A stretch of DNA of 64,000 bases from Dryas octopetala (taxonomy: Eukaryota > Streptophyta > Magnoliopsida > Rosales > Rosaceae), in assembly GCA_963921425.1 (NCBI GenBank), contig OY992832.1:25757489-25821488 (forward strand). The letters run 5' to 3'. The position numbers and the translations under genes are program-made. This document shows, one piece after another, positions 37,239 to 47,764 of the stretch (its first letter is position 1; each line of letters begins with the position of its first letter). The notes below the pieces were generated by a model. It was not told the DNA's origin and ran no database searches. It worked only from the letters and a program-made list of their open reading frames with translations.

Positions 37239-38056
37239 TTAAAGAGAAATAGTGATGGGAGAGATGTCTCCAAGATCTAATGTCTCATACACATGATAAG
37301 GCATAAGATTGATGTTTGCCCCTAAATCCATTAAGGCTCTCTCAAAAGGTTGGTTTCCAATGGTGAAAGGGACAGTAAAGGAGCCCGGATCCTTCAACTT
37401 TGGTGGAAGCTTCCTTTGCAAAACCGCACTCACTTGCTCACTTAGTACCACCTTGTCATTATTCTCAAATTGTGTCTTGTACCTCTTGTTTGTGCATAAA
37501 TCCTTCAAGAACTTAGAATATGAAGGAATGATCTTGATAGCATTGAGGAGTGGAATGTTAATGTCCACTTTCTTGAACAACTCAAGAAGCTTATTCTTCT
37601 CTTTCTCTTTCTCTTTCTTTGCCTTGGCTTCTTGCTTCCTTTGAACTTGAGGATATGGAAGTGGTGGCTCAAAATCTTGCACTATATTCAAAAGAAGGTT
37701 GAATGTGATACCTATCTTGAATGGTCTCTCGAATTGTTCTTTCTCTTGCTTCTTCTTGATGCTACTTTCGGCCTTGGTATTAAGATTGTCCTTCAAAGCC
37801 TTAGGATAACCATCATTGTACCCCAAATTCACCTCACTATCACCCAATTTCATGACATTCCCTTTGTTCTTCTCTTGCTTCTCAAATCCGAGTGGTGCAA
37901 GTGGCTTTCCTTGTTGTGCTCCCTAAGTTGCTCTTGTACCTCTTCCTCAAAGCTTGGCAAGGTTACTTGATTGTTGTACTCCTTGCCACTTCTCAAAGTA
38001 GTGATAAGTTTAGTTTGCTCATGCTTTGAATGGTTCTCAACCATGCTTGGAAACAC
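37239..38056 (-). pseudogene. Athila Gag end and protease region
   Basis: The minus strand carries the Gag tail (ITTLRSGKEYNNQV, LLELFKKVDINIPLLNAIK, IPSYSKFLKDLCTNKR), then SEQVSAVLQRKLPPKLKDPG and the aspartic-protease-like ALMDLGANINLMPYHVYETL, where DLGA takes the place of the usual D-S/T-G. This matches the Athila Gag-protease junction. Only part of Gag is visible in the space before the primer-binding site. Confidence 0.85.
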
Positions 38057-38601
38057 ACCTTGCTTCCTTTGGAGGTGATTTTTCCCTTGTCTTCCTTGTA
38101 CCTCTTTCTCTTGATTTACCCCTTGTAAACTCTATTAATTTCTTCCCACTTCTCAAAATAATGTGTGAACACTATAAGTCACAAGGATAAGAGAAAGAAA
38201 CTCAAGATAGCATCCAATGTCAATAAAAGAAAATGATAACTAACAAATGTATACAAAGTAATACACAAAAAGTGAAGCAATTAAACTAAAACGCAACAGA
38301 AAACTAGTTTATGACCTCTGCTCAGTTTTTAGCTTATAACTTTTAAACTGCTGATCCGATTTTGACGTTCTTTATATGGTTGGATTCAGGACAAAAAAAT
38401 AAAGAACCCTACATGAACCAAATTCGTAAAATAGAAACCAAACAAAGTAGTTTAATCCATAAAGAAACACTATGTTTTCTAACAAAGTAAAAACAAATTT
38501 AAAACTAAAAATTTGAAAATTTTTCTTCTTTTTTTTTTTATACTAAATAAAATTAACCCTAAATGCAACCCAAGCTTAGGATCAAAGTCCTAGGACTCCA
38601 A
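38057..38601 (-). other. Athila 5' leader, no gene recognised
   Basis: Sequence between the Gag remnant and the primer-binding site. It is AT-rich, with a poly-T run at about 38528-38540. It holds no recognisable domain. Confidence 0.6.
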
Positions 38602-38619
38602 TCCCCAGCAACGGCGCCA
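38602..38619 (-). other. Athila primer-binding site (tRNA-Asp type)
   Basis: The element strand reads TGGCGCCGTTGCTGGGGA, the tRNA-Asp-type site usual for Athila/Tat elements, a few bases inside the 5' LTR edge at 38626. Confidence 0.9.
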
Positions 38620-38625
38620 AAAACT

Positions 38626-41600
38626 TATTGTTATCCTACCTCAAGTGCAAGGTTGTCAAATTTTAGTATGGAAATTAAAGTAGGGGGTTGTCGTACCCAA
38701 GAGATTGACTTGAGATTTCAACCACAAGCTAGATTGATTTTAAGGTTATAAAACTAACAAACAACCTACTATGTATTATGCAAAGCCAAGACTAAACATA
38801 ATGGTATGTGCAAATGTGTAGTGTTGAGTTATTGTTTGGTTGATTGATGATAAGTAACACTAGAATTTGAAACTAACAAATGGAAATGCAAGCAAATTCA
38901 AGTACAAATTAAATTCAATGATGATGAAGGATTTGAGGTTATTAGGGGTTCACACTAACCCTCCCATGTGATGAGTGTTCATTTTACGTTATTTTATGAT
39001 ACTAACTCCCTAACCTAGAGTGTTAGAACTCGATACTTTTGTGTCTGTTGTCTTGTTTTTGTGTTTTTAGGTTAAATGAAGCAATGATGGAGAAAGAAGC
39101 TAAATGAGGCTATTTTGAGCTAAAAATGGAAGAAATGGGAAAAAGAATCTTGAGGGAATCTGCTAGAAGGATCTGAAATCTGGAAGGAATCTTTGGAGAA
39201 TCTCAGACATAATCTTTTGGGGAATCTTTTTGTCAAGGTTGACTTTTGATCAAAGTCAATGGTCAACCATGCCACATCATCACACGACATGGACCACATA
39301 TGCAGCCCATGCACTATGGGCCATGCACATAACCCTAGCCCAAAGGACCAAGGTCATGCGCCTATTGCAAGCCCAATTGGAGGAAACCCAAGTTGAGCCA
39401 TTCCAAGGTCCAAGAGCCCAAGCTGCACTTACTCAGCTGACCCAAGGCTCAAGGAAGGAATCCTTCATGCTCAAGGGAAATCTCATAAGATTCAGTCAAA
39501 GATCACAAGGAATCCTAGTTGAAGAAAAAGTTAAAACCCTGGAATATGAACACTAAATTTCGACAGTGATTTTGTATTTCTACAGAGTGAATCAGATGTC
39601 ATGCCATATATGGTTGGAAAGCTACGGATGTTAGCTTCGCAAAGAATTTTATGGATTTCGATTTCGAGTTTTCTAGCTCAAGATATGGCCATTTTAGTAG
39701 AGATAGCACAGCAGTTCCGCGAGCTGAAAAGAAGTTACGCCCAAAAAGAGCCCAACTCATACAGCCAGCCCACTTGCAACCCATTAAGCCCATCACGCCT
39801 ACAAGGTTGCAGCAGCCCATGTTCTTTTAATGAAACCCTAGCCGCACCTTGTCTTTTCCTTGCCTCCCAAGGAATCCTCACCTCACCTCACCTCTATAAA
39901 TATATCCTATTCTCTCATTGTTTAGGGTTCCCATATTTTTATATTTCATTAGGTCATACAATTCAGAAAAGAGAGGATATCCGAATAGAGAGAGAAAGTG
40001 AGAGGGTGGCGCCACTTGAGGAAGAATGAGAGACCATGTGCCGCAGCCCTAGCTCTCTATGCCGTGAGCCTCCTTGCTGCTTGTCTCTCCTCTTCTTCTC
40101 TCTTGTGCCGCTGCCACCCTCTTGTGATGTTCTTTGTTTTTCTTTTGATTTTCTTCTTTTTCTTTAGTTAATTAGTTTGTTCTTGCTTTCATTGTGGATT
40201 CAATTATTATAATGGAAGTTAGATCTTTTATTTTCTTTATTATTATGTTTTGAGTTTTTATTGCTTTGCTAAGTTGGATGATGAAACTTTAATTGTGAGT
40301 TATGCAATGGTGACACTTGTGATTTATTTTGATGCATGTAGTAAATCTTTGATCTCTAGTAAAATTGATTCTATTTGTTTGCACCCTTTGACTAGCTACC
40401 TTAGGGTAATTGCATCTAGATTATGTTGTGAAATTAAATATGCTCAAAAGGTTGATAATTTCAATTGGTAGCAAGTGAGTATCCTAAGAACGTACTCATG
40501 AGAAAAGGGATCATTGGATGTTCATAGGTTACATTAAGGTGGGTCTATGCTCCATGTGTTTACCGTTTTCACAAAACTTAATGACTCTTGTATGGTTAAC
40601 ATGCGCCTAGGGAATGCCTAACAAAGCTCTTAGGACACATGTAAGTTAACTGACTAGGGGAGGCCTAAGAAGCTCCTAGTTTATGCATAAGGAGAACAAT
40701 AGTTAGTAGTGTCCTCAAAAAGGCCTTCGGCTGGTAAACTTTATTACATTTATGCATTATCTTGAATTGCTTGGTTGTATTTCCATCAATTGGTGTGGAT
40801 TCTGAATTCTTAGCATTGCAATTGTTTATGTGTGTGTGTAGTGTGTGTGAGTTTCACAATCTACAAACCCCCCTGCCGTGTATGTGTGTTTAGTGAATCT
40901 AATTGGTAAGTTGAATTGGTTTGATGTGTATTTACCTATTTCTCGTGGGATCGACCTCGTACTTATACGATATGCTTACATGAGCGATTCGTATACTTGC
41001 GAGCTACAACTTGGTATTCGTTTCTAAATTCTAAGTAAAACAAGTTGTACAAAAAGGAGCAACACCATGTAACAAACAATGCAATTAGTGATTATGCCAA
41101 ATTAGATAGGTTAGATTCCCTCCTAACCCCAATCAAGGTAAATTATAGCACATGTTATCAACTATCCCAACTAAGGTGATAGATAACTATCTAAGATTAA
41201 TGTCATAGCAAACCCTAGGTGCATAAAGTTCTAAGGATGAGGAATCCAAACAATTAAAACAATCCAACCAAGGTGCTTTTAAATTACCATGCTATTATGC
41301 AACAAGCTTTAAAAACTAAAGGTTACCAATCTCCAATTTCTACATGACAACATTTCTCATATGCACAAGTGATAAATTCACACATACAAGTCATGATCTT
41401 TAAACTAGAATAAGAGCATATATATCTAAAATGACATTTATATCACAAATCACAAAGTCATTACATGGTTGAGATAGGGCTACATCTCTAGCCTCAAATC
41501 AAGAAACTACTCACTAGCCATAAAACTTACAAACAACATCACAAATTGAAACATAAATGGAAACAAGAAGGAAAAGAGAAAAATCTAGATGTTGATGCCA

Positions 41601-42418
41601 TGCTCCCAAGGGGTATCACTCCTCCAAGGATGCCCAAAATAGCTTCTTGTCCCAAGTGCCTCCAAGCTCCTCTTACAATAATGGTGGTGAATATGGTAGA
41701 TGGGTGTTGTGATGGTGTTTGGCTTTTTGGAGAGGAAAAGTTGATGGAGGGAAGATGAAGAAAAGATGGAGAAAAGAAATAATGAAGAGAGATGAGAAAA
41801 GGCTAGGGTTTTGGAAGATGGAAGATGAGATGTGTGTTCTTGAGATGAGAAGATGGAATGAGTGATGAAATGAGTGAAAATAGAGAGGATGGAGAGGGGA
41901 GTTCGAAATTGAGAGAGTGTTTTATGAAAAGATGCCTTGGGACCACTTTGTCCTTTTGTTGACAATATTTCTGAGCTATCTTTGGGGAGCAATTTGAAGA
42001 TCTTAACCAACCAAGAAATTTACGTTTTATATTTCAATAGATACCCTGGATGTCTTCTTTCCAACCATATATTATATGCCTTAATCGAAGCTCGAACAAA
42101 AAAGTTATGCCCCACACAATGCAGCTGACTCAGTTCTCCTCGGATGCAGTTTTGGGCTGACTTTGAAATTCAAAATGAACACCTTAGAAGTCTTCAAATG
42201 TAACGAAATTTAACCTGAAATAACTTCAAGGTGTTAGCTTCTATCTCCAATTGAATTCATGTCAAAATTTATTAAGAAGAATAAATGGTGAAATTTCTCA
42301 TTTTATTGCTCGGAAGCCAAAAACACAAAACTAAATGAAATTTAAAGTTTTTAATCAAATGAACTCACAAAAACTAAGTAAGAGGAATATAAAAGGATGT
42401 GAATTTATAAGCATATCA
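38626..42418 (-). repeat. Athila 5' LTR, interrupted by solo LTR F
   Basis: It has the same left and right edges as the LTR at 20340-22291 (tattgttatcctacctc to gcatatca). Solo LTR F is inserted at 38969-41064. Open frames such as 41546-41758 also occur in the other LTR and are not genes. Confidence 0.88.
38969..41064 (+). mobile_element. Solo LTR F (Tat/Athila-like gypsy), nested in the Athila 5' LTR
   Basis: This 2,096-bp unit starts tgatgagtgttcatttt and ends aaaaaggagcaaca. It is flanked by the exact 5-bp repeat ccatg (38964-38968 and 41065-41069). A TATA box (ctataaatat) at about 39893 is followed by a leader-like CT-rich stretch, so transcription would be on the plus strand. Near the 3' end the 'gatcgacctcgtac...gtatacttgcgagc' block resembles plant Tat-lineage LTRs and recurs in unit G at 54.4 kb. 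Confidence 0.88.
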
Positions 42419-42437
42419 TTCTCCCTCCCCTGGCCAT
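42419..42437 (-). pseudogene. hAT transposase, first codons
   Basis: On the minus strand an ATG at 42437 opens MARGGR, and the frame continues at 20339 (TRDLA...) after the Athila insertion. The exact ttctc duplication at the junction and the unbroken frame support this as the original start of the BED-finger gene, although an upstream exon cannot be excluded. Confidence 0.75.
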
Positions 42438-43430
42438 TGGATATATAATATATTCCTAAATTCTAATAAACAATAACAAAAAGACATACACAATAAGTCA
42501 ATAACAAACAAATTTACTCGTGAAAGTTCAAAAAAATTTAATCTAATCCAATTTTATTCCAACGTAGGCTATGTAGCTTGGTTTTATAATTTTTTGATCT
42601 TGTAGGCATTAAAAGCATAATAAGAATAATAATAAATACTTTTATTTCTTTGATAAAAGTTTGGAAAGCATATTAATTATACACATTTCTATTAAAATTT
42701 GTTATCACATTTGAATATTTGATTTGATGATAATTTTATCTTTTAATAAAAAACAGTCTCTATCTAGTATCCATACATAATTTGTATAATTTTTCCATCC
42801 GAACCATACTCTATAGTCTCTATCCATAATCAATTTCACTCAATTAAAGGATTAAAGGGGAATTTGACAATTCACAAATTCAAAAACTCACAAATTCTTC
42901 AAATTGGAAAACAAAACATTAGGAGAACAAAAGCCCTGGTGAGGGGAGGAAAACCCACAAAAAATTTTGATGATCGGAGGCCGAAGGTGGCTGGAATCGA
43001 CGAGACAAGCTGACGGCAGAGGTGGGTTCCAAGCAAATTTGCGCGCGCAAGGGGAGGATGGCCGGCGGCTGGGGGTCACTCCGATGGTCTTGGGCTGCCG
43101 AGATATGGCCATAGATGGAGCTCCGGTCACACGCCAGGGAGAGGAAGCGAGAAATCGCGAGGGAGAGAGAGAGTGAGAGAGAATAAGAGAGAGAAAGACA
43201 TGCCAAAATGGGAAAAGTCCCATTTAAAATTCGAAATTTTGACGAAATTTGGTATATTTCGGTCGAAAGTTTCCGACATCACGCCAGACATTTGTAGAAA
43301 TCAAGCTCAAAATTTCCTAAAATTTCGGCAAAATTATCGAAATTTTTTCAAAAACTAGTTGGTTTCGTGTTAAAATTTCCATAGCCCCAAAAAAAGAAAA
43401 TTTTGCCGAAATTTTTGAAATTTAACTCCT
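42438..43430 (-). other. Probable 5' flank and subterminal region of the hAT element
   Basis: AT-rich sequence (42438-42880) is followed by a GC-richer block with a GA-rich run (42940-43200). A stretch at 43220-43430 then has many variants of aaatttcgg and gaaattttgccg on both strands. Arrays of short subterminal motifs are common next to hAT ends, where transposase binds. I could not fix the terminal inverted repeat. The minus-strand frame at 42888-43223 matches nothing I know. Confidence 0.45.
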
Positions 43431-43525
43431 TCGGTATGATTGGGTTTGCTAAACTTGTTTTATTGAACTTGTCTGGGCATTTTTCTAAACTTTATGAATG
43501 AAGAAAGTTGAGTATTTGTTGTGTG

Positions 43526-43552
43526 GTGGTGGTGGTGGTGGTGGTGGTGGTG
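43526..43552 (+). repeat. (GTG)n microsatellite
   Basis: About nine to ten perfect gtg/tgg triplets in a row. Confidence 0.95.
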
Positions 43553-43761
43553 GCTAGTAGACCACTTCACCATATTGGGCTTTGATGTTTCTTTTAGAGA
43601 AATATAAAACTATTGGGCATTTTCTAAACTTAAAAGTTTTATAAAATTTGGGCCCAATATGAAGTTTAATTAAAATAATGACAAAGCTCATAACCTAAAA
43701 GACATTGTTCTAGTATTGGACTTATCGTGCCCAAGGCTCAAACACAACAAGTATCCTATGT

Positions 43762-43880
43762 GGGCCTCATCTTGTAGAATGGGCCCAATGATAATTCATT
43801 TATGGAATTGAGCATTATATGGGCCTCATTTTTAGAATGGGCTCAATGCTAATTCATTTATGGAATTAGGCATTATGATG
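43762..43880 (+). repeat. 59-bp tandem duplication
   Basis: gggcctcat starts at 43762 and again at 43821. Each copy continues with agaatgggc and aattcatttatggaatt. The copies differ at a few positions. Confidence 0.9.
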
Positions 43881-45161
43881 TTTTAATTCTATTTAAAACC
43901 ATGGGAATCTTAAAGTACCCATACACTCAAGAAATTGTTATGGACACCCATATGTGAATGACCCATATATGTGAGATTCTTGGTATGGCATGATAGATAT
44001 TCAACAATGATTAAATATCGGATGATTATGGACTAGGCCATAGTATAACCTAGATTTATATTCTTCTCTTACCCAATGTAATTCCCTCTAGGCCCAATGG
44101 GCTAGAGTTTATTTTTTCATAATGTATGTAAAAGAAGGCTTGCAGAATGGAGCTTGGCGAAGCTTGTTCGAGTGGATAATACAAGGCCCGAGATCCATCT
44201 AGTAGAATGGGTTCAACGCCGAAATAGGATTTTAATTTACCGCGTGACGTAATTAAAATCAAGTATCAACCCGAGACCATTGATTCAATGTATTGGCTAA
44301 CATTGAATCAAAACTAGAAGTCCATAATCATCCCGAGACTTGCGATTCTTTGTCAATTGAGTGAAACTTCCTTCCCTTCACCAAGTAATAAAGATTGACT
44401 TCCATCTTAAAAAAAAATGTTTTCAAAACAATGGAAGATCTTTGATTACTTGATTTTAGGTTTATGTTAAATAGTTTCATATATTCCCACAAATCTTTGA
44501 AGAAGATGTTTATAAAATAAAAGGGTTTTATTTGCAATAAACTAGTATGAGTATGATGAGCTATTTAGAATCTATCACTGACTTATAATTGCGAAGGTCT
44601 AAATGTGTATGATTTAGTTATCATATACATATATGTATGATGCATGTTGTGTATGTCATGAGACCTATTATCAAACATTCCCTCATGATAGAAATATCAA
44701 TTTGAGAAGCACTAAGGCGGTCGGTAAACCGCTTAGACGTGACATTCCTCGACAATGGATGAGTCTGTTAGGATTTTATGACTTGCAGGATGCCATTGGA
44801 TACAAGGTATTTTCCATATGAGTTGTCATTTCCTAAGAATACCTTCCATAACGAAAGTGATACGGGATTAGGATACCATATGTGTCAAGATCTGTTAGGT
44901 GAGACATATTTGAGATCTGTAAGACCGTATGTGAGTTTGGGTGTAACTTGACCATAAGACCGTATGTATGTGATCCGTAAGACCGTATTTGAATACATCG
45001 CACGTTTCTAAGAAAATGATAGAAGCTTAAGAATGAATCCTTAGTTCCTGATCAGAGATTATCTTCCATACTCTTGGATATCAAGTAAGGAATGGGTTTG
45101 AAGAATGTAGTTACAAATGATTCTGAAAGTGGTGATCAGATTCTAGTTTGAATACGATTGG

Positions 45162-45186
45162 AGAGTGGCGCAGCGGAAGCGTGGTG
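45162..45186 (+). other. 5' fragment of initiator tRNA-Met
   Basis: Twenty-five bases match the plant initiator tRNA-Met from its third acceptor-stem base through the D-arm, including the A-box tggcgcagcgg, then gaagcgtggtg. The following bases leave the tRNA sequence before the anticodon loop, and no B-box is seen downstream. It is not a working tRNA gene. The match is to the tRNA sequence as I remember it. Confidence 0.8.
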
Positions 45187-46013
45187 AGACTTAGACAGAC
45201 TAGTCATGTCAACACGTGATCATTAGAGGAGTTAGCGAGGTCTCCCTTGCACTCAAAGGTCATGACTCATCTGAATGCGCAGGCTAGACCATAGTATATG
45301 TTTTGGGTACGCACTTCTTAGTATTACATAGTCGTCACGTTGGAGAATCAAGAATTTTAACCTCTAGTTGGTTTCGATTCTAGCTACACCCTGACAGATT
45401 TAGTATTAAATATACTTGTTAAGACCCATGATGGACTACATAGACTAATCGCTTGGAGCAAGATTTTTGGTTTCCTTAAGATAAGGCGAAATGTTATATG
45501 GATTACGATGATTAATCGTGCAGAGAACTCATAGGTCAACTCAAGTAAATTAGCTAGCACTTCAAGCTTATATTGTGATGGACAGATAGTATAGTCACGA
45601 TCATGTGCTGATAACGATCTTGAGGACTAGTCATGTGGAATTTTGAATCAATGTGAAGTCCACCCACTTGCTACCTATTCGTGAGACATACTCCATTGAC
45701 ATAGGAACGAAACCTCAGTAGATCGTAAAACAAGTTGCATGGTGCATTATTACCCATCAACTTGAGACAAAGACTTGTAGCTCACATATCCTTGATTTTG
45801 ACTTAGATACGGCCCATTTTGAGGATTAACGTATAATCTTTGGATCAGGAAAACAAAGAATTTCGTATGAGGATTTAAGTTAAGTCTCATAGTTGAATCG
45901 TACATTGGAGAAATCTACTTGGAAACTAGGGAAGGAGATAAAAGGTAAGCATTCACTTATCTTTTACAAGACATACTAAATATTTCAAGGACAAAATTTT
46001 TTTAAGGGCCGGT

Positions 46014-46402
46014 TTTAACGACCTAACCCAAATTTTACTAGAAATTTAAATTTTTATTCAACTCTGGTTTTAAATGGCTTTAAAGGAAGTTAGTTTGTGG
46101 GACCTTGAAAAAAATTTATAAATTACTTTGGAAATTTTTAGACTGTAATCATTTTTATAAGAGATTTATTTGAATTTCGAAAATTTAGTTAGAAGCGTAT
46201 AAAGAGGTTGAAACGGTGGGAAGTTCAAATTATTTGATAACCTATTTTATGCTTTCACCAAAAATCAATTTGACGGAAATTGGATTATTCAGTTTTACAA
46301 CAATTTATATTTTGTAATTTATAAAAGTTTGACCCAAAAGTTGACTAAAATATTTAATTGGTTTTTGGTGTCGATTTTGGGATTGTTGGAAAGGTCCTAT
46401 CA
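46014..46402 (+). mobile_element. Much reduced chromovirus-type LTR (J)
   Basis: It begins ttttaacgacctaaccc, close to the TGTAACGACCCGACC start of such LTRs, and contains tttgacccaaaagttgact as in families B and C. It ends ggtcctatca, close to the family B terminus ggtcctgtca. A primer-binding site follows at 46405. It is far shorter than its relatives. Confidence 0.6.
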
Positions 46403-46404
46403 AC

Positions 46405-46417
46405 TGGTATCAGAGCA
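46405..46417 (+). other. Primer-binding site after LTR J (initiator tRNA-Met)
   Basis: tggtatcagagca is exactly complementary to the 3' end of plant initiator tRNA-Met and sits two bases after the LTR-like end at 46402. Confidence 0.8.
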
Positions 46418-46420
46418 TTA

Positions 46421-46495
46421 TGTCACGCCCCGAATCCCAGGCACATGAAATACATAAAAACACTTTAAACCTTTTTTCTCTTTCTAATGAGTCAT
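46421..46495 (-). repeat. Inverted copy of the C' LTR end
   Basis: tgtcacgccccgaatccc...ctctttctaatgag is the inverse of 46.89-46.965 kb (..ctctttcta...cccggggtttgtggcgtgaca), with differences. The LTR terminus therefore occurs facing both ways, 0.5 kb apart. Confidence 0.8.
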
Positions 46496-46968
46496 GTGAA
46501 TGTCTGTATTGAAGTTAATTATTATTGAATTAGGCATCTAAATTATTGTTGAGGTTTATGGTGGATGATTAGACTTTGAATTGCTGGAGTAATTTTCATA
46601 CTATTATTGGATTATACTGATTATGGTGAGATTGAGGAAATGTTGATTTATGCCATTAGAGTATGTTTGGAGTTTTGTTTAAGTCATTTCACTCATACGA
46701 GCTCTATGAGCTTGCCGAATTGTTGTATAACCCGGTACACCATGGTTGTGGTGTAGCCTTTATGTTTTGCAGATAAGAAATCTGAGGCAACAGTGGGGAG
46801 AAGATGAGGCAATAGGACCCAGAGTTTTATTAACTATTTTTACATAGAGGATTTGTAAATGTGTTTAAATAAGTGTATTTTAATTATTTATGTACATGGC
46901 TTATTAGAAAGAGAAAACAGGTTTAAAGTTTTTTTTTACACGTGCCCGGGGTTTGTGGCGTGACAGAA

Positions 46969-46980
46969 TGGTATCAAAGC
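46969..46980 (+). other. C' primer-binding site
   Basis: tggtatcaaagc follows the LTR end by three bases. It matches the initiator tRNA-Met site TGGTATCAGAGC with one difference. Confidence 0.8.
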
Positions 46981-47764
46981 TAGACCCGGGCGAAAGTGTG
47001 GGAATTGCAAGACCCAAGGACCAAGACCCTGAGTGGGTGGCTGCAAGAGACAATGGCAAGTTACCAGGTGAGGAGAAGTAAGTGATCCCACACCACCCGG
47101 ATGAGGAAATGTGATGTTACAAAGAAAGAAAGAAAGCAAAGCAAAGCAAAGAAAAAAGGAATTTTGAGAAAAGCAAGTTTTAGAAAGAAAGTTTGAGAAA
47201 GAAATGATTTTTCAAAGAATTTTTAGAAAAGCATTTTTTATGAGCCATGAAAATGTTTAAGAAAGTTTTGAGAAGTGTCCCCCGCACTGCCATCATCCCC
47301 TTCTCCTAAGCAAGTTCGTAAAAAATTTGAATTTTGGTGAAGTTAATCAGTGAGAACAGAGTGTTCTAGGTTAAAGTTAATAGAGAAAGTGAAATTGTAT
47401 TATTTAGTGGGTTGAAGAGTTTCACCCTAGCGAGTTTAGTTCGTCGAGTAAGTAGAGTTACCAAGGAAGTAGCTAGGTGGGACCTAGGCTATTGTTTTTT
47501 GGCCAGAACTAAGGAGGTTGCTGTTTTGCAATCTCAAGTGGCAAAGCTTCAGAACTCGTTGTCTCCAGTTCTCAAGTGAAGGATTAGGTCTTCATTGTTT
47601 GTTTATTTTCCTTCTTGCTTGTGTAAATTTTTTTTCCAGTTTTTAATAAATGAAAAGAACTTTTCAAAGCTTTGGATTGTTGTTGTTTGTGCTTGTTTGA
47701 AGTTGTTCCTTTATTACTTTCCCTTAGGAATTTCGAGGACAAAATTCTTTTTAAGGAGGTAGAT
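46981..47764 (+). other. C' internal region with polypurine end
   Basis: Non-coding, with an AAAG/AAAGC-rich stretch at 47120-47250. It ends 'ggaatttcgaggacaaaattc...ttaaggaggtaga', the usual sequence preceding a chromovirus 3' LTR. Confidence 0.7.

Larger units (their letters stand above)
20340..42418 (-). mobile_element. Athila-type Ty3/gypsy element with nested insertions
   Basis: This is a minus-strand element with both LTRs (38626-42418 upstream, 20340-22291 downstream), a tRNA-Asp-type primer-binding site, Gag-protease, RT, RNase H and integrase parts, and a polypurine tract. Its sequence style ([51 protein letters not shown]) is that of the Athila lineage. It is flanked by the exact 5-bp repeat ttctc. 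It is broken, with roughly ten interruptions and some parts missing. A Sirevirus-like element sits in its integrase region and a solo LTR in its 5' LTR. By eye, the first 345 bases of the two LTRs differ at about 16 positions (roughly 4-5%), making it several-fold older than the copia inside it. Confidence 0.9.
43431..46013 (+). other. Degenerate retroelement-like stretch, no gene recognised
   Basis: No domain can be recognised. The right edge (about 45980-46012) reads 'caaggacaaaatttttttaaggg', the usual sequence before a chromovirus 3' LTR, so at least the last part is probably the non-coding end of such an element. It includes a (GTG)n run at 43526-43552, a 59-bp tandem duplication near 43.8 kb, and a tRNA fragment at 45162. 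Confidence 0.45.

Noticed and set aside
42888-43223. 111-residue minus-strand frame rich in S, P and L
   Set aside because: It comes from a GA/CT-rich tract with an overlapping frame of similar length and no recognisable domain; probably hAT leader sequence.
45162-45186. Working tRNA gene
   Set aside because: Only the 5' part of the tRNA is present; the anticodon arm, T-arm and B-box are missing.
46405-46417. tRNA-like match
   Set aside because: It is the complement of a tRNA 3' end placed right after an LTR end, so it is a primer-binding site.
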